From: Rhodobacter sp.
GTDB taxonomy: Bacteria > Pseudomonadota > Alphaproteobacteria > Rhodobacterales > Rhodobacteraceae
Reading direction: 5' to 3'
Assembly: GCA_013824055.1 (NCBI GenBank)
Contig: PNNE01000312.1
Location: forward strand, 1 to 5,239
Length of the DNA stretch: 5,239 bases
Made by a program: the position numbers and the translations under genes
In this document: piece after piece, positions 1-5,215 of the stretch
Layout: every line of letters begins with the position of its first letter
Numbering within the stretch: position 1 is the stretch's first letter
The notes under the pieces: generated by a model
What the model was told of the DNA's origin: nothing
The model's input: only the letters and a program-made list of their open reading frames with translations
The model's database searches: none

Positions 1-2
1 GA

Positions 3-95
3 GGTCTGCCGCCGGGCATGGGGCGGTTTGCCCGAAGCCGCCCCCCAGAAGTCGTCCCAGAAGTCCCCCCGGAAGTCCCCACGGAACTGCCCTGA
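3..95 (+). CDS. Possible 3' end of an unidentified plus-strand gene (partial)
   Basis: The third forward frame is open from the window edge to a TGA at 93-95. It would encode about 30 residues ending in a repeated Pro-Glu-Val-Pro tail (PEVV-PEVP-PEVP-TELP). The underlying repeat is 12 bp, so it keeps frame right up to the stop, which mildly favours a real C-terminal tail. Against this, the piece is short, no domain is visible, and other frames here are also open, including minus-strand frames running off the left edge with GTG or TTG starts near 100-110. If real, it would be convergent with the membrane-protein gene ending at 286. No function can be assigned. Confidence 0.25.
   Translation, partial: GLPPGMGRFARSRPPEVVPEVPPEVPTELP
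47..94. repeat. Four degenerate 12-bp tandem units
   Basis: Units agaagtcgtccc (47-58), agaagtcccccc (59-70), ggaagtccccac (71-82) and ggaactgccctg (83-94) follow a (a/g)gaagtc-plus-C-rich pattern and diverge towards the right. In the frame that ends at 95 they encode a Pro-Glu-Val-Pro repeat. The unit length is a multiple of three, like the repeats in and beside ftsY. Confidence 0.6.
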
Positions 96-285
96 TCCCA
101 AGGCCCACCTGCGCCGCCTGCTTTCACCCTTGCCGCCCTTGCCCCGCGGCTGCGGCCCAAGCGCAAATCCTGGGCGGATGGAGCGGGCCTTGGCCACGTG
201 CCGGGCCGCGATGACCCTCGGAGCGGACCTGGACCTGGGCAAAAGTGCGCCGCCTGGGCGCCCTTCCCGGCCGTCTGCGGAAAGC
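96..285. other. Spacer with no supported gene
   Basis: I see no convincing gene, tRNA or terminator here. A long forward frame crosses it, but its product is rich in Arg, Gln, His and Pro and runs antisense to the membrane-protein gene at 286-918, so it is a composition artefact. The only small symmetry is an 8-bp palindrome, gggcgccc, at 256-263, with no T-run after it. Confidence 0.5.
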
Positions 286-918
286 TCAGGCCTCGTGGCC
301 GGCGTCCAGGTTGATCACCGTCAGAACCATGGCGCGCAGGACCATGTGGCCGATGATCGGCAGCACCGCCCAGAACAGCAGCCACTGCGACGGCTCGACG
401 ATGCGGATCATGGTTTCGTTCAGCAGCAGGAAGGTGAAGTTGTAGACCACCATCATCCGGGTCAGGTTCGGCAGGTGCGCCCGCATTTCCTCATGCGGCC
501 AGAAGCTGGCGGCCGTCGCGGTGCGACCGTTCAGCAGGTCCTGCAGGAAGACCCCGGCGATCACCACGTAGAACAGGCTCTGCATGCGCTGGCACCACAG
601 CGGATCATCCGCCAGCGCCAGCACCGCCAGCGGCAGCCCGGCGAAAAGCAGCGCGAAGACCACCGCCTGGGTCGGCGAATAGCGGGTCAGCATCCGCTTC
701 ACCATACCCTCGAAGCCCATGCCGATCTTGACCGCCAGCGCCGCCAGGAAGGCCGTGGCGAAGGCCTGGCCGTGATGGTCCGGCCCCAGCAGCACCGACA
801 GCACCGGATAGCCGATCAAGAGCACCGCGCCCGGCAGATACAGCGCCCGTGACAGGGGCGGCAGGTCCTGGAACAGGCTGAGGAAGAGGCGGACGAGATC
901 AAGTGGCGAGCGATGCAT
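286..918 (-). CDS. Multi-pass inner-membrane protein of unknown function, 210 aa
   Basis: I do not recognise the family. The predicted protein is hydrophobic, with likely membrane segments near residues 27-45, 51-66, 84-103, 114-129, 156-171 and 178-199. The loops between them carry polar and charged residues (for example around 104-112 and 130-155). There is no cleavable signal peptide, nucleotide-binding motif or metal-binding cluster. The ATG at 918 was chosen over one 12 codons upstream (954) because an AGAAGGG ribosome-binding site lies 7 nt before it, and the extra residues are polar and unlike a membrane N-terminus. It lies 95 nt downstream of yciB on the same strand and may be cotranscribed, although a small GC hairpin lies between them. 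Codon use matches its neighbours. A transporter or envelope-assembly role would be a guess. Confidence 0.85.
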   Translation of the reverse strand: MHRSPLDLVRLFLSLFQDLPPLSRALYLPGAVLLIGYPVLSVLLGPDHHGQAFATAFLAALAVKIGMGFEGMVKRMLTRYSPTQAVVFALLFAGLPLAVLALADDPLWCQRMQSLFYVVIAGVFLQDLLNGRTATAASFWPHEEMRAHLPNLTRMMVVYNFTFLLLNETMIRIVEPSQWLLFWAVLPIIGHMVLRAMVLTVINLDAGHEA

Positions 919-925
919 GGCAGGA

Positions 926-932
926 CCCTTCT
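926..932 (-). promoter_or_regulatory. Ribosome-binding site fixing the start at 918
   Basis: The minus strand reads AGAAGGG, 7 nt before the ATG at 918. The alternative in-frame start at 954 lies upstream of this site, so the Shine-Dalgarno match favours the shorter product. Confidence 0.65.
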
Positions 933-992
933 GTCTTGTCCCGAAGCTAGCCACGCATCAAGGCAGACCTGCGGCAGAAGACGGTCCCCAAG

Positions 993-1006
993 GGGGCATT
1001 CGCCCC
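993..1006 (-). terminator. Small GC hairpin after yciB (weak terminator or attenuator candidate)
   Basis: On the minus strand GGGGC-GAAT-GCCCC forms a 5-bp stem with a 4-nt loop, starting 8 nt after the yciB stop codon. No U-run follows (the next bases are CCTTGGGGACC), so it is not a classical intrinsic terminator. It could be an RNA 3'-end stabiliser, a processing hairpin or chance in GC-rich DNA. Confidence 0.25.
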
Positions 1007-1013
1007 GGCGCCG

Positions 1014-1622
1014 TCAGTCCTTTTCGGTCTCGGGCTCGATCATGTAGCGCTGCAGCGCCATGAAGTTTCCCATCAGAAACAGAAACAATGCCGCCGGCAT
1101 CGCGAAGGTCTCCAGCTTGACCCAAAGCTCGGTCGGCTGGGTGCGCCAGATGATTTCATTGGCCACGGCAAGGACTGCGAACATCGCCGCCAGTCGCCGG
1201 GTCAGGATCATCCAACCCTCTGGTTTCATGGGCAAAGCTTCGCCCATCACCCATTGCAGCAGGCTTGTTCCGCGCAGAAGGCCGATCCCCAGGATCAGTG
1301 CGAAAGTGCCGTAGACGATGGTGGTCTTCATCTTGAAGAACTGCTCGTCGTTGAACCAGGCGGTCAATCCGCCGAAGAAAACCACCATGAAGGCCACGAA
1401 AATCTGCATCCGGCTGATCGTTCCCGTCAACAACCACAGCGTGAAGGTCGAGACGAGCAGAAGCGGAACCAGGATCACCGCCGCCACAATGAAGCCAGAA
1501 TATTCGGTCCCGGCAAAACTGAAGGTGTCGTCCTTGATCCGCATGTAGATCAGGAAGAACAGAATCGTCGGCCCCAGTTCCAGGACCTGCTTCAGTATCG
1601 GGTTGATCTTCCGTTCGGCCAT
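1014..1622 (-). CDS. yciB: Inner-membrane protein YciB (septation protein A family), 202 aa
   Basis: YciB/IspA-family proteins are polytopic inner-membrane proteins. In enterobacteria they have been linked to septation and to envelope synthesis and integrity; the biochemical activity is not established. The assignment rests on family hallmarks: an N-terminal NPILKQVLELGPTILFFLIY segment (residues 7-26), LWLLTGTISRMQIFVAF (62-78), the characteristic WFNDEQFFKMKTTIVY stretch (89-104) and NEIIWR (155-160). Membrane segments lie near 15-27, 42-66, 73-89, 101-116, 140-157 and 172-191. The length is usual for alphaproteobacterial members and a little longer than E. coli YciB. The start at 1622 (MAERK) matches the usual family N-terminus; an in-frame ATG four codons upstream (1634) is possible. 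Its first codons overlap the end of the decayed transporter reading frame, suggesting the two were once translationally coupled. No clean ribosome-binding site remains, only GGGCGGGAC close to the ATG. Confidence 0.93.
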   Translation of the reverse strand: MAERKINPILKQVLELGPTILFFLIYMRIKDDTFSFAGTEYSGFIVAAVILVPLLLVSTFTLWLLTGTISRMQIFVAFMVVFFGGLTAWFNDEQFFKMKTTIVYGTFALILGIGLLRGTSLLQWVMGEALPMKPEGWMILTRRLAAMFAVLAVANEIIWRTQPTELWVKLETFAMPAALFLFLMGNFMALQRYMIEPETEKD

Positions 1623-1906
1623 TGTCCCGCCCATTCCATGCTCACTGCGCCAACGGCGATCAGCGCCATCAGACCTGCCCTGACGGGCCCCACCTTCTCG
1701 CCCGGAACCAGCCAGCCGATCAAGGCGGCAAATACGGTTCAGATCTCGCGCCGGACCGCCGCCCCGCCGACCTTGTCCGGCCTGGTGGCCGGCATGATCG
1801 AGCCGAAGCCGAGATAGGCGACGAAGCCGCCCAGCGCACCCCGCTTCAGCAACGGCAGGATCCCGGTGGCGGGAATCTGCCGTCCGAAAGGAAGCGCCAC
1901 GCGCCG
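1592..1906 (-). pseudogene. Remnant of an EamA/DMT-family transporter (C-terminal third, in-frame stop)
   Basis: Reading minus from 1906, the frame encodes LPFGRQIPATGILPLLKRG, then GALGGFVAYLGFGSIMPATR and PDKVGGAAVRREI. It hits TGA at 1741-1739 and continues in the same frame as TVFAALIGWLVPGEKVGPVR and AGLMALIAVGAVSMEWAG, ending at 1592. This matches the last three or four helices of EamA (drug/metabolite transporter) proteins, whose hallmark here is close to VLRE-(T/I)-S-TVFAALIGWLxLGE. The TGA sits where serine is expected (TCA to TGA is one change). Prolines replace expected leucines in MPATRP and LVPGE, and R replaces L in VRRE. The first roughly 190 residues of a roughly 290-residue transporter are missing; ftsY ends only about 84 bp upstream of the recognisable part. 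The tail overlaps the yciB start by 31 bp. A functional fragment is unlikely. A sequencing error could explain the TGA but not the missing 5' part. Confidence 0.8.
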
Positions 1907-1980
1907 TCCAGCCGCATCCCGGGCCGCCGCAGTTCGGGCCGCCGCAGTTCGGGCCGTCGTATCCCGGGCCTGGGACGCCC
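1906..1980. repeat. 15-bp tandem repeat between ftsY and the transporter remnant
   Basis: Two perfect copies of gggccgccgcagttc (1921-1935, 1936-1950) are flanked by degenerate copies at 1906-1920, 1951-1965 (gggccgtcgtatccc) and 1966-1980. The array sits exactly where the transporter homology fades, 9 bp after the ftsY stop. In one minus frame it reads GPNCGGPNCGGPGCG, but no start or ribosome-binding site supports translation there. Confidence 0.7.
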
Positions 1981-1989
1981 TGGCCCGGA

Positions 1990-3207
1990 TCACCCCTCGA
2001 GGCCGACAAGGGCGCGGGCGAATTCCTCCGGGTCGAAGGGGGCAAGGTCGTCGATCTGCTCGCCCACGCCGATGGCATGGATCGGCAACCCGAACCTGTC
2101 GGCCAGTGCCACCAGCACGCCACCCTTGGCCGTGCCGTCCAGCTTGGTCATCACCAGGCCCGAGACATCCGCGATCTTGCGGAAGATATCGACCTGCGCC
2201 ACGGCGTTCTGGCCTGTCGTGGCATCCAGCACCAGCAGGGTATTGTGCGGCGCCGAGGGGTCGACCTTGCGAATGACGCGGACGATCTTCGCAAGCTCCT
2301 CCATCAGGTCCTGCCGGTTCTGCAAGCGCCCCGCCGTGTCGATCATCAGAAGGTCCGCGCCATCCGCCCGCGCTTTGGTCAGCGCCTCGAAGGCCAGGCT
2401 CGCCGGGTCCGAGCCTTCGGGAGCCGTCAGCACCGGCACTCCGGCCCGCTGGCCCCAGATCTGCAACTGTTCGACCGCCGCAGCCCGGAAGGTATCGCCC
2501 GCCGCGATCACCACCGTCTTGCCCGCCGCCTTGAACTGGCTGGCCAGCTTGCCGATCGTCGTGGTCTTGCCCGACCCGTTCACGCCCACGACCAGCACGA
2601 CCTGAGGCTTCTGCGGGTACAAGGGCATCGGCCGGGCCACGGGTTCCATGATCCGTGTGACCTCTGCCGCAAGGGCCGCCCGCAGCTCGCGGGTCGAGAT
2701 CTTGCGACCAAAGCGCCCCTCGGCGATGTTCGCCGTCACCCTGACCGCGGTGTCGACGCCCATGTCGGCCTGGATCAGCAACTCCTCCAGGCTTTCCAGC
2801 ATGGCATCGTCCAGCACGCGCCGGGGCTCCTCGACCGGAGTCCGACCGAAAAGCCGCCCCAGCAGGCCCGGCGTTGCAGGCTCGGGCTGGGGGTCGGGGT
2901 CTTGGGTGGCGGAGAGTCGAGTGGCAGAGACTTGGGTCGCAGTGCGCCGGTCGGTCGGTGCGGGGTCCTCGGGCAAGTCGGGCTCGGGCAAGTCCGGCTC
3001 GGGCAAGTCCGGCTGGGGCAGTTCGGGCAGGTCAGGCTCGGGCAGTTCGGGCAGGGCAGGCTCGGGCAGTTCGCGCACCGGGTCGGGCAGTTCCCGCAGC
3101 GGGTCCTTCGGACCTTCGGCCCCTTCGGCCACCAACGCATCCAGCCCCTCGCCGATCTTGTCCGAAGACCGGAACATCCGCTCCTTGAGCTTCTTGAAGA
3201 ACGACAT
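1990..3207 (-). CDS. ftsY: Signal recognition particle receptor FtsY, 405 aa
   Basis: FtsY is the SRP receptor GTPase. It docks the ribosome-nascent chain-SRP complex (Ffh plus 4.5S RNA) at the inner membrane and hands membrane proteins to SecYEG. Residues 1-20 (MSFFKKLKERMFRSSDKIGE) form a basic amphipathic start of the membrane-targeting kind. Residues 38-81 are a Pro/Glu/Asp-rich ELPEPDLP repeat, part of the variable acidic A domain. The N domain spans about 112-195. The G domain carries P-loop GVNGSGKTT (208-216), DTFRAAAVEQL (238-248), DTAGR (290-294), TKLDGTAKGG (354-363) and GVGEQIDDLAPFDPEEF near the C-terminus (380-396). All catalytic motifs look intact. The ATG at 3207 was chosen over a GTG at 3237 because AAGGG lies 8 nt upstream of it and MSFFKKLK is the usual N-terminus. 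It heads the minus-strand block and diverges from the AlkB-like gene. Confidence 0.98.
   Translation of the reverse strand: MSFFKKLKERMFRSSDKIGEGLDALVAEGAEGPKDPLRELPDPVRELPEPALPELPEPDLPELPQPDLPEPDLPEPDLPEDPAPTDRRTATQVSATRLSATQDPDPQPEPATPGLLGRLFGRTPVEEPRRVLDDAMLESLEELLIQADMGVDTAVRVTANIAEGRFGRKISTRELRAALAAEVTRIMEPVARPMPLYPQKPQVVLVVGVNGSGKTTTIGKLASQFKAAGKTVVIAAGDTFRAAAVEQLQIWGQRAGVPVLTAPEGSDPASLAFEALTKARADGADLLMIDTAGRLQNRQDLMEELAKIVRVIRKVDPSAPHNTLLVLDATTGQNAVAQVDIFRKIADVSGLVMTKLDGTAKGGVLVALADRFGLPIHAIGVGEQIDDLAPFDPEEFARALVGLEG
2971..3093. repeat. In-frame 15/24-bp tandem repeats in the ftsY acidic region
   Basis: Three 15-bp units gggcaagtc(g/c)ggct(c/g) at 2971-3015 are followed by compound 24-bp units made of gggcagttc plus a 15-bp unit (3016-3039, 3040-3063), then decaying copies to 3093. 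On the coding strand they give PEPDL and ELPEPDLP repeats. All units are multiples of three, so copy-number change would alter A-domain length without a frameshift. Confidence 0.85.
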
Positions 3208-3215
3208 GGGCTGCA

Positions 3216-3220
3216 CCCTT
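3216..3220 (-). promoter_or_regulatory. Ribosome-binding site fixing the ftsY start
   Basis: AAGGG on the minus strand, 8 nt before the ATG at 3207. The upstream in-frame GTG at 3237 has no comparable site, so the 405-residue product is preferred. Confidence 0.65.
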
Positions 3221-3340
3221 GGGCTGTTTGCTTTCACCTAGTCCCTTTGGCGGGCCATTGGAAGGCCGTGACACCCAAGGGCAGGCTCTTCGTTCGACTT
3301 CGTCCGCCGGGGGCGCGGGGTCGACCGGGCACGACAGCCC

Positions 3341-3391
3341 GCTGGCCCGGCGCTGGCCCGGCGCTGGCACTTGGCCAGCCCTGACGCCAGC
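3341..3391. repeat. 11-bp direct repeat with GCTGGC/GCCAGC inverted repeats
   Basis: The sequence gctggcccggc occurs at 3341-3351 and 3352-3362, followed by gctggc at 3363-3368. That last copy pairs with gccagc at 3374-3379 across a 5-nt loop (acttg), giving a perfect 6-bp hairpin. A second gccagc at 3386-3391 allows alternative pairing. It lies about 95-145 bp upstream of the hydroxylase start. An operator or an RNA switch in a leader are possible, but with GC-rich DNA chance is not excluded. Confidence 0.45.
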
Positions 3392-3483
3392 GACATCATT
3401 GCAGTTGCACCCGCCGGCGTTTCGCCCATCTTGTCCGGCATCTGCCACCCCTGCCCTGCCCGCTCCAAGGACCGGACCACCCG

Positions 3484-4575
3484 ATGCAAGCCCGTCCCCT
3501 GCCGCTTTCGGCCTTTGCTCTGGCAACCCTCCTGCCGCTGCCGCTTGTGGCCCTTGGCGTGGCGCAGGGCGGGGTCTGGCTCTGGCTGGCCTTCCTTTAC
3601 ATGGGGGTCCTGACGCTGCTGCTGGACCAGCTCGTCCCCCTGACCTCTGGCACCGCCGAGGATGCCGAGTTTCCCGCGGCCGACCGTCTTCTGACCCTGG
3701 TGGCCATTGCGGCGCTTGGTCTTCTGCCGCTTGCCACCTGGGCCATCGCCGGGGACAGCGGTCTTGATGCGGGCGAGAAGGTGCTTCTCTTCTTCGCCAC
3801 CGGATTCTGGCTGGGCCAGGTTGCCCACCCCGCCGCGCATGAGCTGATCCACCGGTCCGGGCGCGGCCCGTTCCGCCTGGGAGCCGCCTACTACGCAGCG
3901 ATCCTTTTCGGTCAGCACGCCAGCGCGCACCGGCTGGTCCACCACCGTGCCGTCGCGACCCGCGACGATCCCAACACCGCGCGCGAGGGGGAAAGCTTCT
4001 ACCGTTTCGCCCGCCGAGCCTGGATCGGCAGCTTTCGCGCCGGCGCCCGGGCCGAGACCGCGCTGCGGGCCGCCGCTTCCAGACTTGACACATCCGGCCT
4101 TCACACTTCCAGAGTCCACCCCTACGCGCTGTATCTGACCGGCAGCGCCGCGGGCCTGGTGCTGGCAACCCTGGTTGCCGGCCTTCCGGGGCTTCTTGCC
4201 TGGACCGGCCTTGCCCTGCACGCGCAAAGCCAGATCCTGCTCTCGGATTACGTCCAGCACTACGGCCTGACCCGCAGCCGGCGGCCGGGCGGCAAGCTGG
4301 AACCCGTGGGCCTGGCCCACAGCTGGAACACGGCGCACTGGTTCACCTCGGCCCTGATGCTGAACGCGCCGCGCCATTCCGACCATCACGTCCACCCATC
4401 GCGCCCCTTCCCGGCGCTGCGCCTGCCCGACGACGCCCCACGCCTGCCCTGGCCCCTGCCAGTTGCCTGCATGCTGGCCCTGGTCCCGCGCCTCTGGCGT
4501 CGCGCGATGGCCCCGCAGCTTGCCCGGCTGCGGAAATCCCCGCCCCGCGCGCCCTGTGCGGACACGGCGGCTTGA
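3484..4575 (+). CDS. AlkB-type membrane-bound di-iron hydroxylase (alkane 1-monooxygenase family), 363 aa
   Basis: Family members are integral-membrane non-heme di-iron enzymes that hydroxylate alkyl chains at the terminal carbon with O2 and electrons from rubredoxin. The histidine signature is complete in order: HELIHR (119-124), HRLVHH (149-154) followed by VATRDDPNTAREGESFYRF (157-175), DYVQHYGL (255-262), HSWN (279-282) and RHSDHHVHP (297-305). Membrane segments lie near 8-27, 31-51, 69-90, 99-114, 132-146 and 217-247. Two signature glutamates are replaced: EHxxGHH reads AHRLVHH, and NYxEHYG reads DYVQHYG. There is no fused rubredoxin domain and no rubredoxin, reductase or AlkS-like regulator in the window, so the substrate is uncertain; fatty acyl or other hydrophobic substrates are possible. 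The ATG at 3484 is preceded by AAGGA at a long 12-nt spacing, implying modest translation or a slightly misplaced start. It diverges from ftsY. Confidence 0.9.
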   Translation: MQARPLPLSAFALATLLPLPLVALGVAQGGVWLWLAFLYMGVLTLLLDQLVPLTSGTAEDAEFPAADRLLTLVAIAALGLLPLATWAIAGDSGLDAGEKVLLFFATGFWLGQVAHPAAHELIHRSGRGPFRLGAAYYAAILFGQHASAHRLVHHRAVATRDDPNTAREGESFYRFARRAWIGSFRAGARAETALRAAASRLDTSGLHTSRVHPYALYLTGSAAGLVLATLVAGLPGLLAWTGLALHAQSQILLSDYVQHYGLTRSRRPGGKLEPVGLAHSWNTAHWFTSALMLNAPRHSDHHVHPSRPFPALRLPDDAPRLPWPLPVACMLALVPRLWRRAMAPQLARLRKSPPRAPCADTAA

Positions 4576-4621
4576 CTGGTCATCGCCGCCGCTCTCTGGC
4601 ACTCTCGCCCCGATTTCGAAC

Positions 4622-4625
4622 GGAG
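4622..4625 (+). promoter_or_regulatory. Ribosome-binding site fixing the start at 4632
   Basis: GGAG lies 6 nt before the ATG at 4632. An in-frame TTG at 4572 would add 20 Arg/Ser-rich residues ahead of the signal peptide and overlap the hydroxylase stop, so the site favours the shorter protein. Confidence 0.6.
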
Positions 4626-4631
4626 CCCCGG

Positions 4632-5024
4632 ATGCGTAGCCTTGTCCTGTCGCTGATCCTGTCCTCGACCCCGGCCCTTGCCGAGACCCCGCTCAACGCC
4701 GAGCAGTTCGACGCCGCCACCCGGGGCGACACCATCACCTACGACTACGGCGGCGGCCTGTTCGGCACCGAGGAATACCTGGACGACCGCCGCGTCCGCT
4801 GGGCCTTCGAGGGCGACCTGTGCATCTACGGCGTCTGGTACCAGAAGGGTGACGAGATCTGCTTCGAATACGAGAACTCCCCCGTCGCGGCCTGCTGGCT
4901 GTACTTCCTGGAGGATGGCAAGATCCGTGGCCGCTACATGGGCGAAGGCGGCGGGTGGGAGATTCTGGAATCCTCCCGCGATGGCGGCCCGCTTCCCTGC
5001 GCCGGGCCGGACGTGGGCGTCTGA
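4632..5024 (+). CDS. Small secreted (periplasmic) four-cysteine protein, 130 aa
   Basis: I cannot name a family, although its style resembles small exported hypothetical proteins common in Rhodobacterales. Residues 1-17 (MRSLVLSLILSSTPALA) form a Sec signal peptide with likely cleavage after ALA. The mature part of about 113 residues is acidic and aromatic. Visible features are a Thr/Tyr/Gly-rich start (ITYDYGGGLFGTEEYL, 35-50), RRVRWAFEGDLC (53-64), GVWYQKGDEICFEYE (67-81), a CWLYF patch (88-92) and a C-terminal PLPCAGPDVGV (120-130). Cysteines 64, 77, 88 and 123 could form two disulfides. Alternating hydrophobic and polar stretches suggest a small beta-rich domain. It lies 56 nt after the hydroxylase on the same strand and may share its transcript. 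The gene starting at 5216 has a similar N-terminus, so a tandem paralogue is possible. No catalytic motif is visible. Confidence 0.85.
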   Translation: MRSLVLSLILSSTPALAETPLNAEQFDAATRGDTITYDYGGGLFGTEEYLDDRRVRWAFEGDLCIYGVWYQKGDEICFEYENSPVAACWLYFLEDGKIRGRYMGEGGGWEILESSRDGGPLPCAGPDVGV

Positions 5025-5215
5025 TGCGCGCAGCGCTGCCTGCCCGGCCCGCTGGTCGCGTCTCGGCCTGCCGGCATGTCCGTCGTGACGGCGCATGGCT
5101 GCGGGCAGGCGCGACCGACCCGGCTGTGCGCCATGCCGGGCCGCCGGGCATCCGGGACACCGCCCGCAGGTCCGACCCGCCCAACTGCCACGCCCCTGCC
5201 GCAGGAGCCTGACCG
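5025..5215. other. Intergenic gap with several inverted repeats
   Basis: No gene is called here. A 62-codon frame opens at an ATG overlapping the previous stop (TGATG, 5022-5026) and ends at 5212, but its Arg/Ala/Pro-rich product looks non-coding. Inverted repeats include GCCTGCCCG (5038-5046) with CGGGCAGGC (5102-5110), CCGGCATG (5071-5078) with CATGCCGG (5132-5139), and a tight CCGTC-GT-GACGG hairpin (5080-5091). None is followed by a T-run. Confidence 0.4.
5203..5207 (+). promoter_or_regulatory. Ribosome-binding site for the gene starting at 5216
   Basis: AGGAG lies 8 nt before the ATG at 5216. It is the strongest Shine-Dalgarno match on the plus strand in this window and the main support for a gene start here. 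Confidence 0.6.

Larger units (their letters stand above)
3208..3483. promoter_or_regulatory. Divergent intergenic region between ftsY and the AlkB-like gene
   Basis: This 276-bp region must hold the promoters for both ftsY (leftward) and the hydroxylase (rightward), since no gene fits between them. I could not pick convincing -35/-10 pairs on either strand. The repeat and hairpin cluster at 3341-3391 is the only distinctive structure. An open plus-strand frame through the region codes for a low-complexity Pro/Ala/Arg product and continues antisense to nothing recognisable, so I do not call it. Confidence 0.5.

Noticed and set aside
28..852. 274-codon plus-strand frame
   Set aside because: Mostly antisense to the membrane-protein gene at 286-918. 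The translation is Gln/Arg/His-rich and lacks hydrophobic or domain structure.
1962..1975. tcccgggcctggga as a terminator for ftsY
   Set aside because: The stem is only 4 bp, lies within the tandem repeat, and has no T-run on the minus strand.
1623..2123. N-terminal extension of YciB with Cys/Gly repeats (GPNCGGPNCGG)
   Set aside because: The frame merely stays open through the pseudogene and the ftsY 3' end. Family members start at MAERK-like sequences, and the extension overlaps the ftsY coding sequence in another frame.
1906..3093. Short regular repeats considered as a CRISPR array
   Set aside because: The units are contiguous 15- or 24-bp tandem copies without unique spacers, and one set is plainly in-frame coding sequence of ftsY.
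2077..3384. 435-codon open frame on the plus strand covering ftsY
   Set aside because: Antisense to an intact FtsY. The product is rich in Arg, Gln and His with repeat artefacts and no recognisable domain.
3238..4602. 454-codon open frame on the minus strand covering the AlkB-like gene
   Set aside because: Its product is low-complexity Gly/Arg/Gln-rich with no domain, and it lies exactly antisense to a gene with full catalytic motifs. This is a composition effect of G/C-ending codons.
5024..5212. 62-codon frame starting at a TGATG overlap with the secreted-protein gene
   Set aside because: The overlap resembles translational coupling, but the product is Arg/Ala/Pro-rich without a hydrophobic core or motif, and a better gene start with a strong ribosome-binding site follows at 5216.
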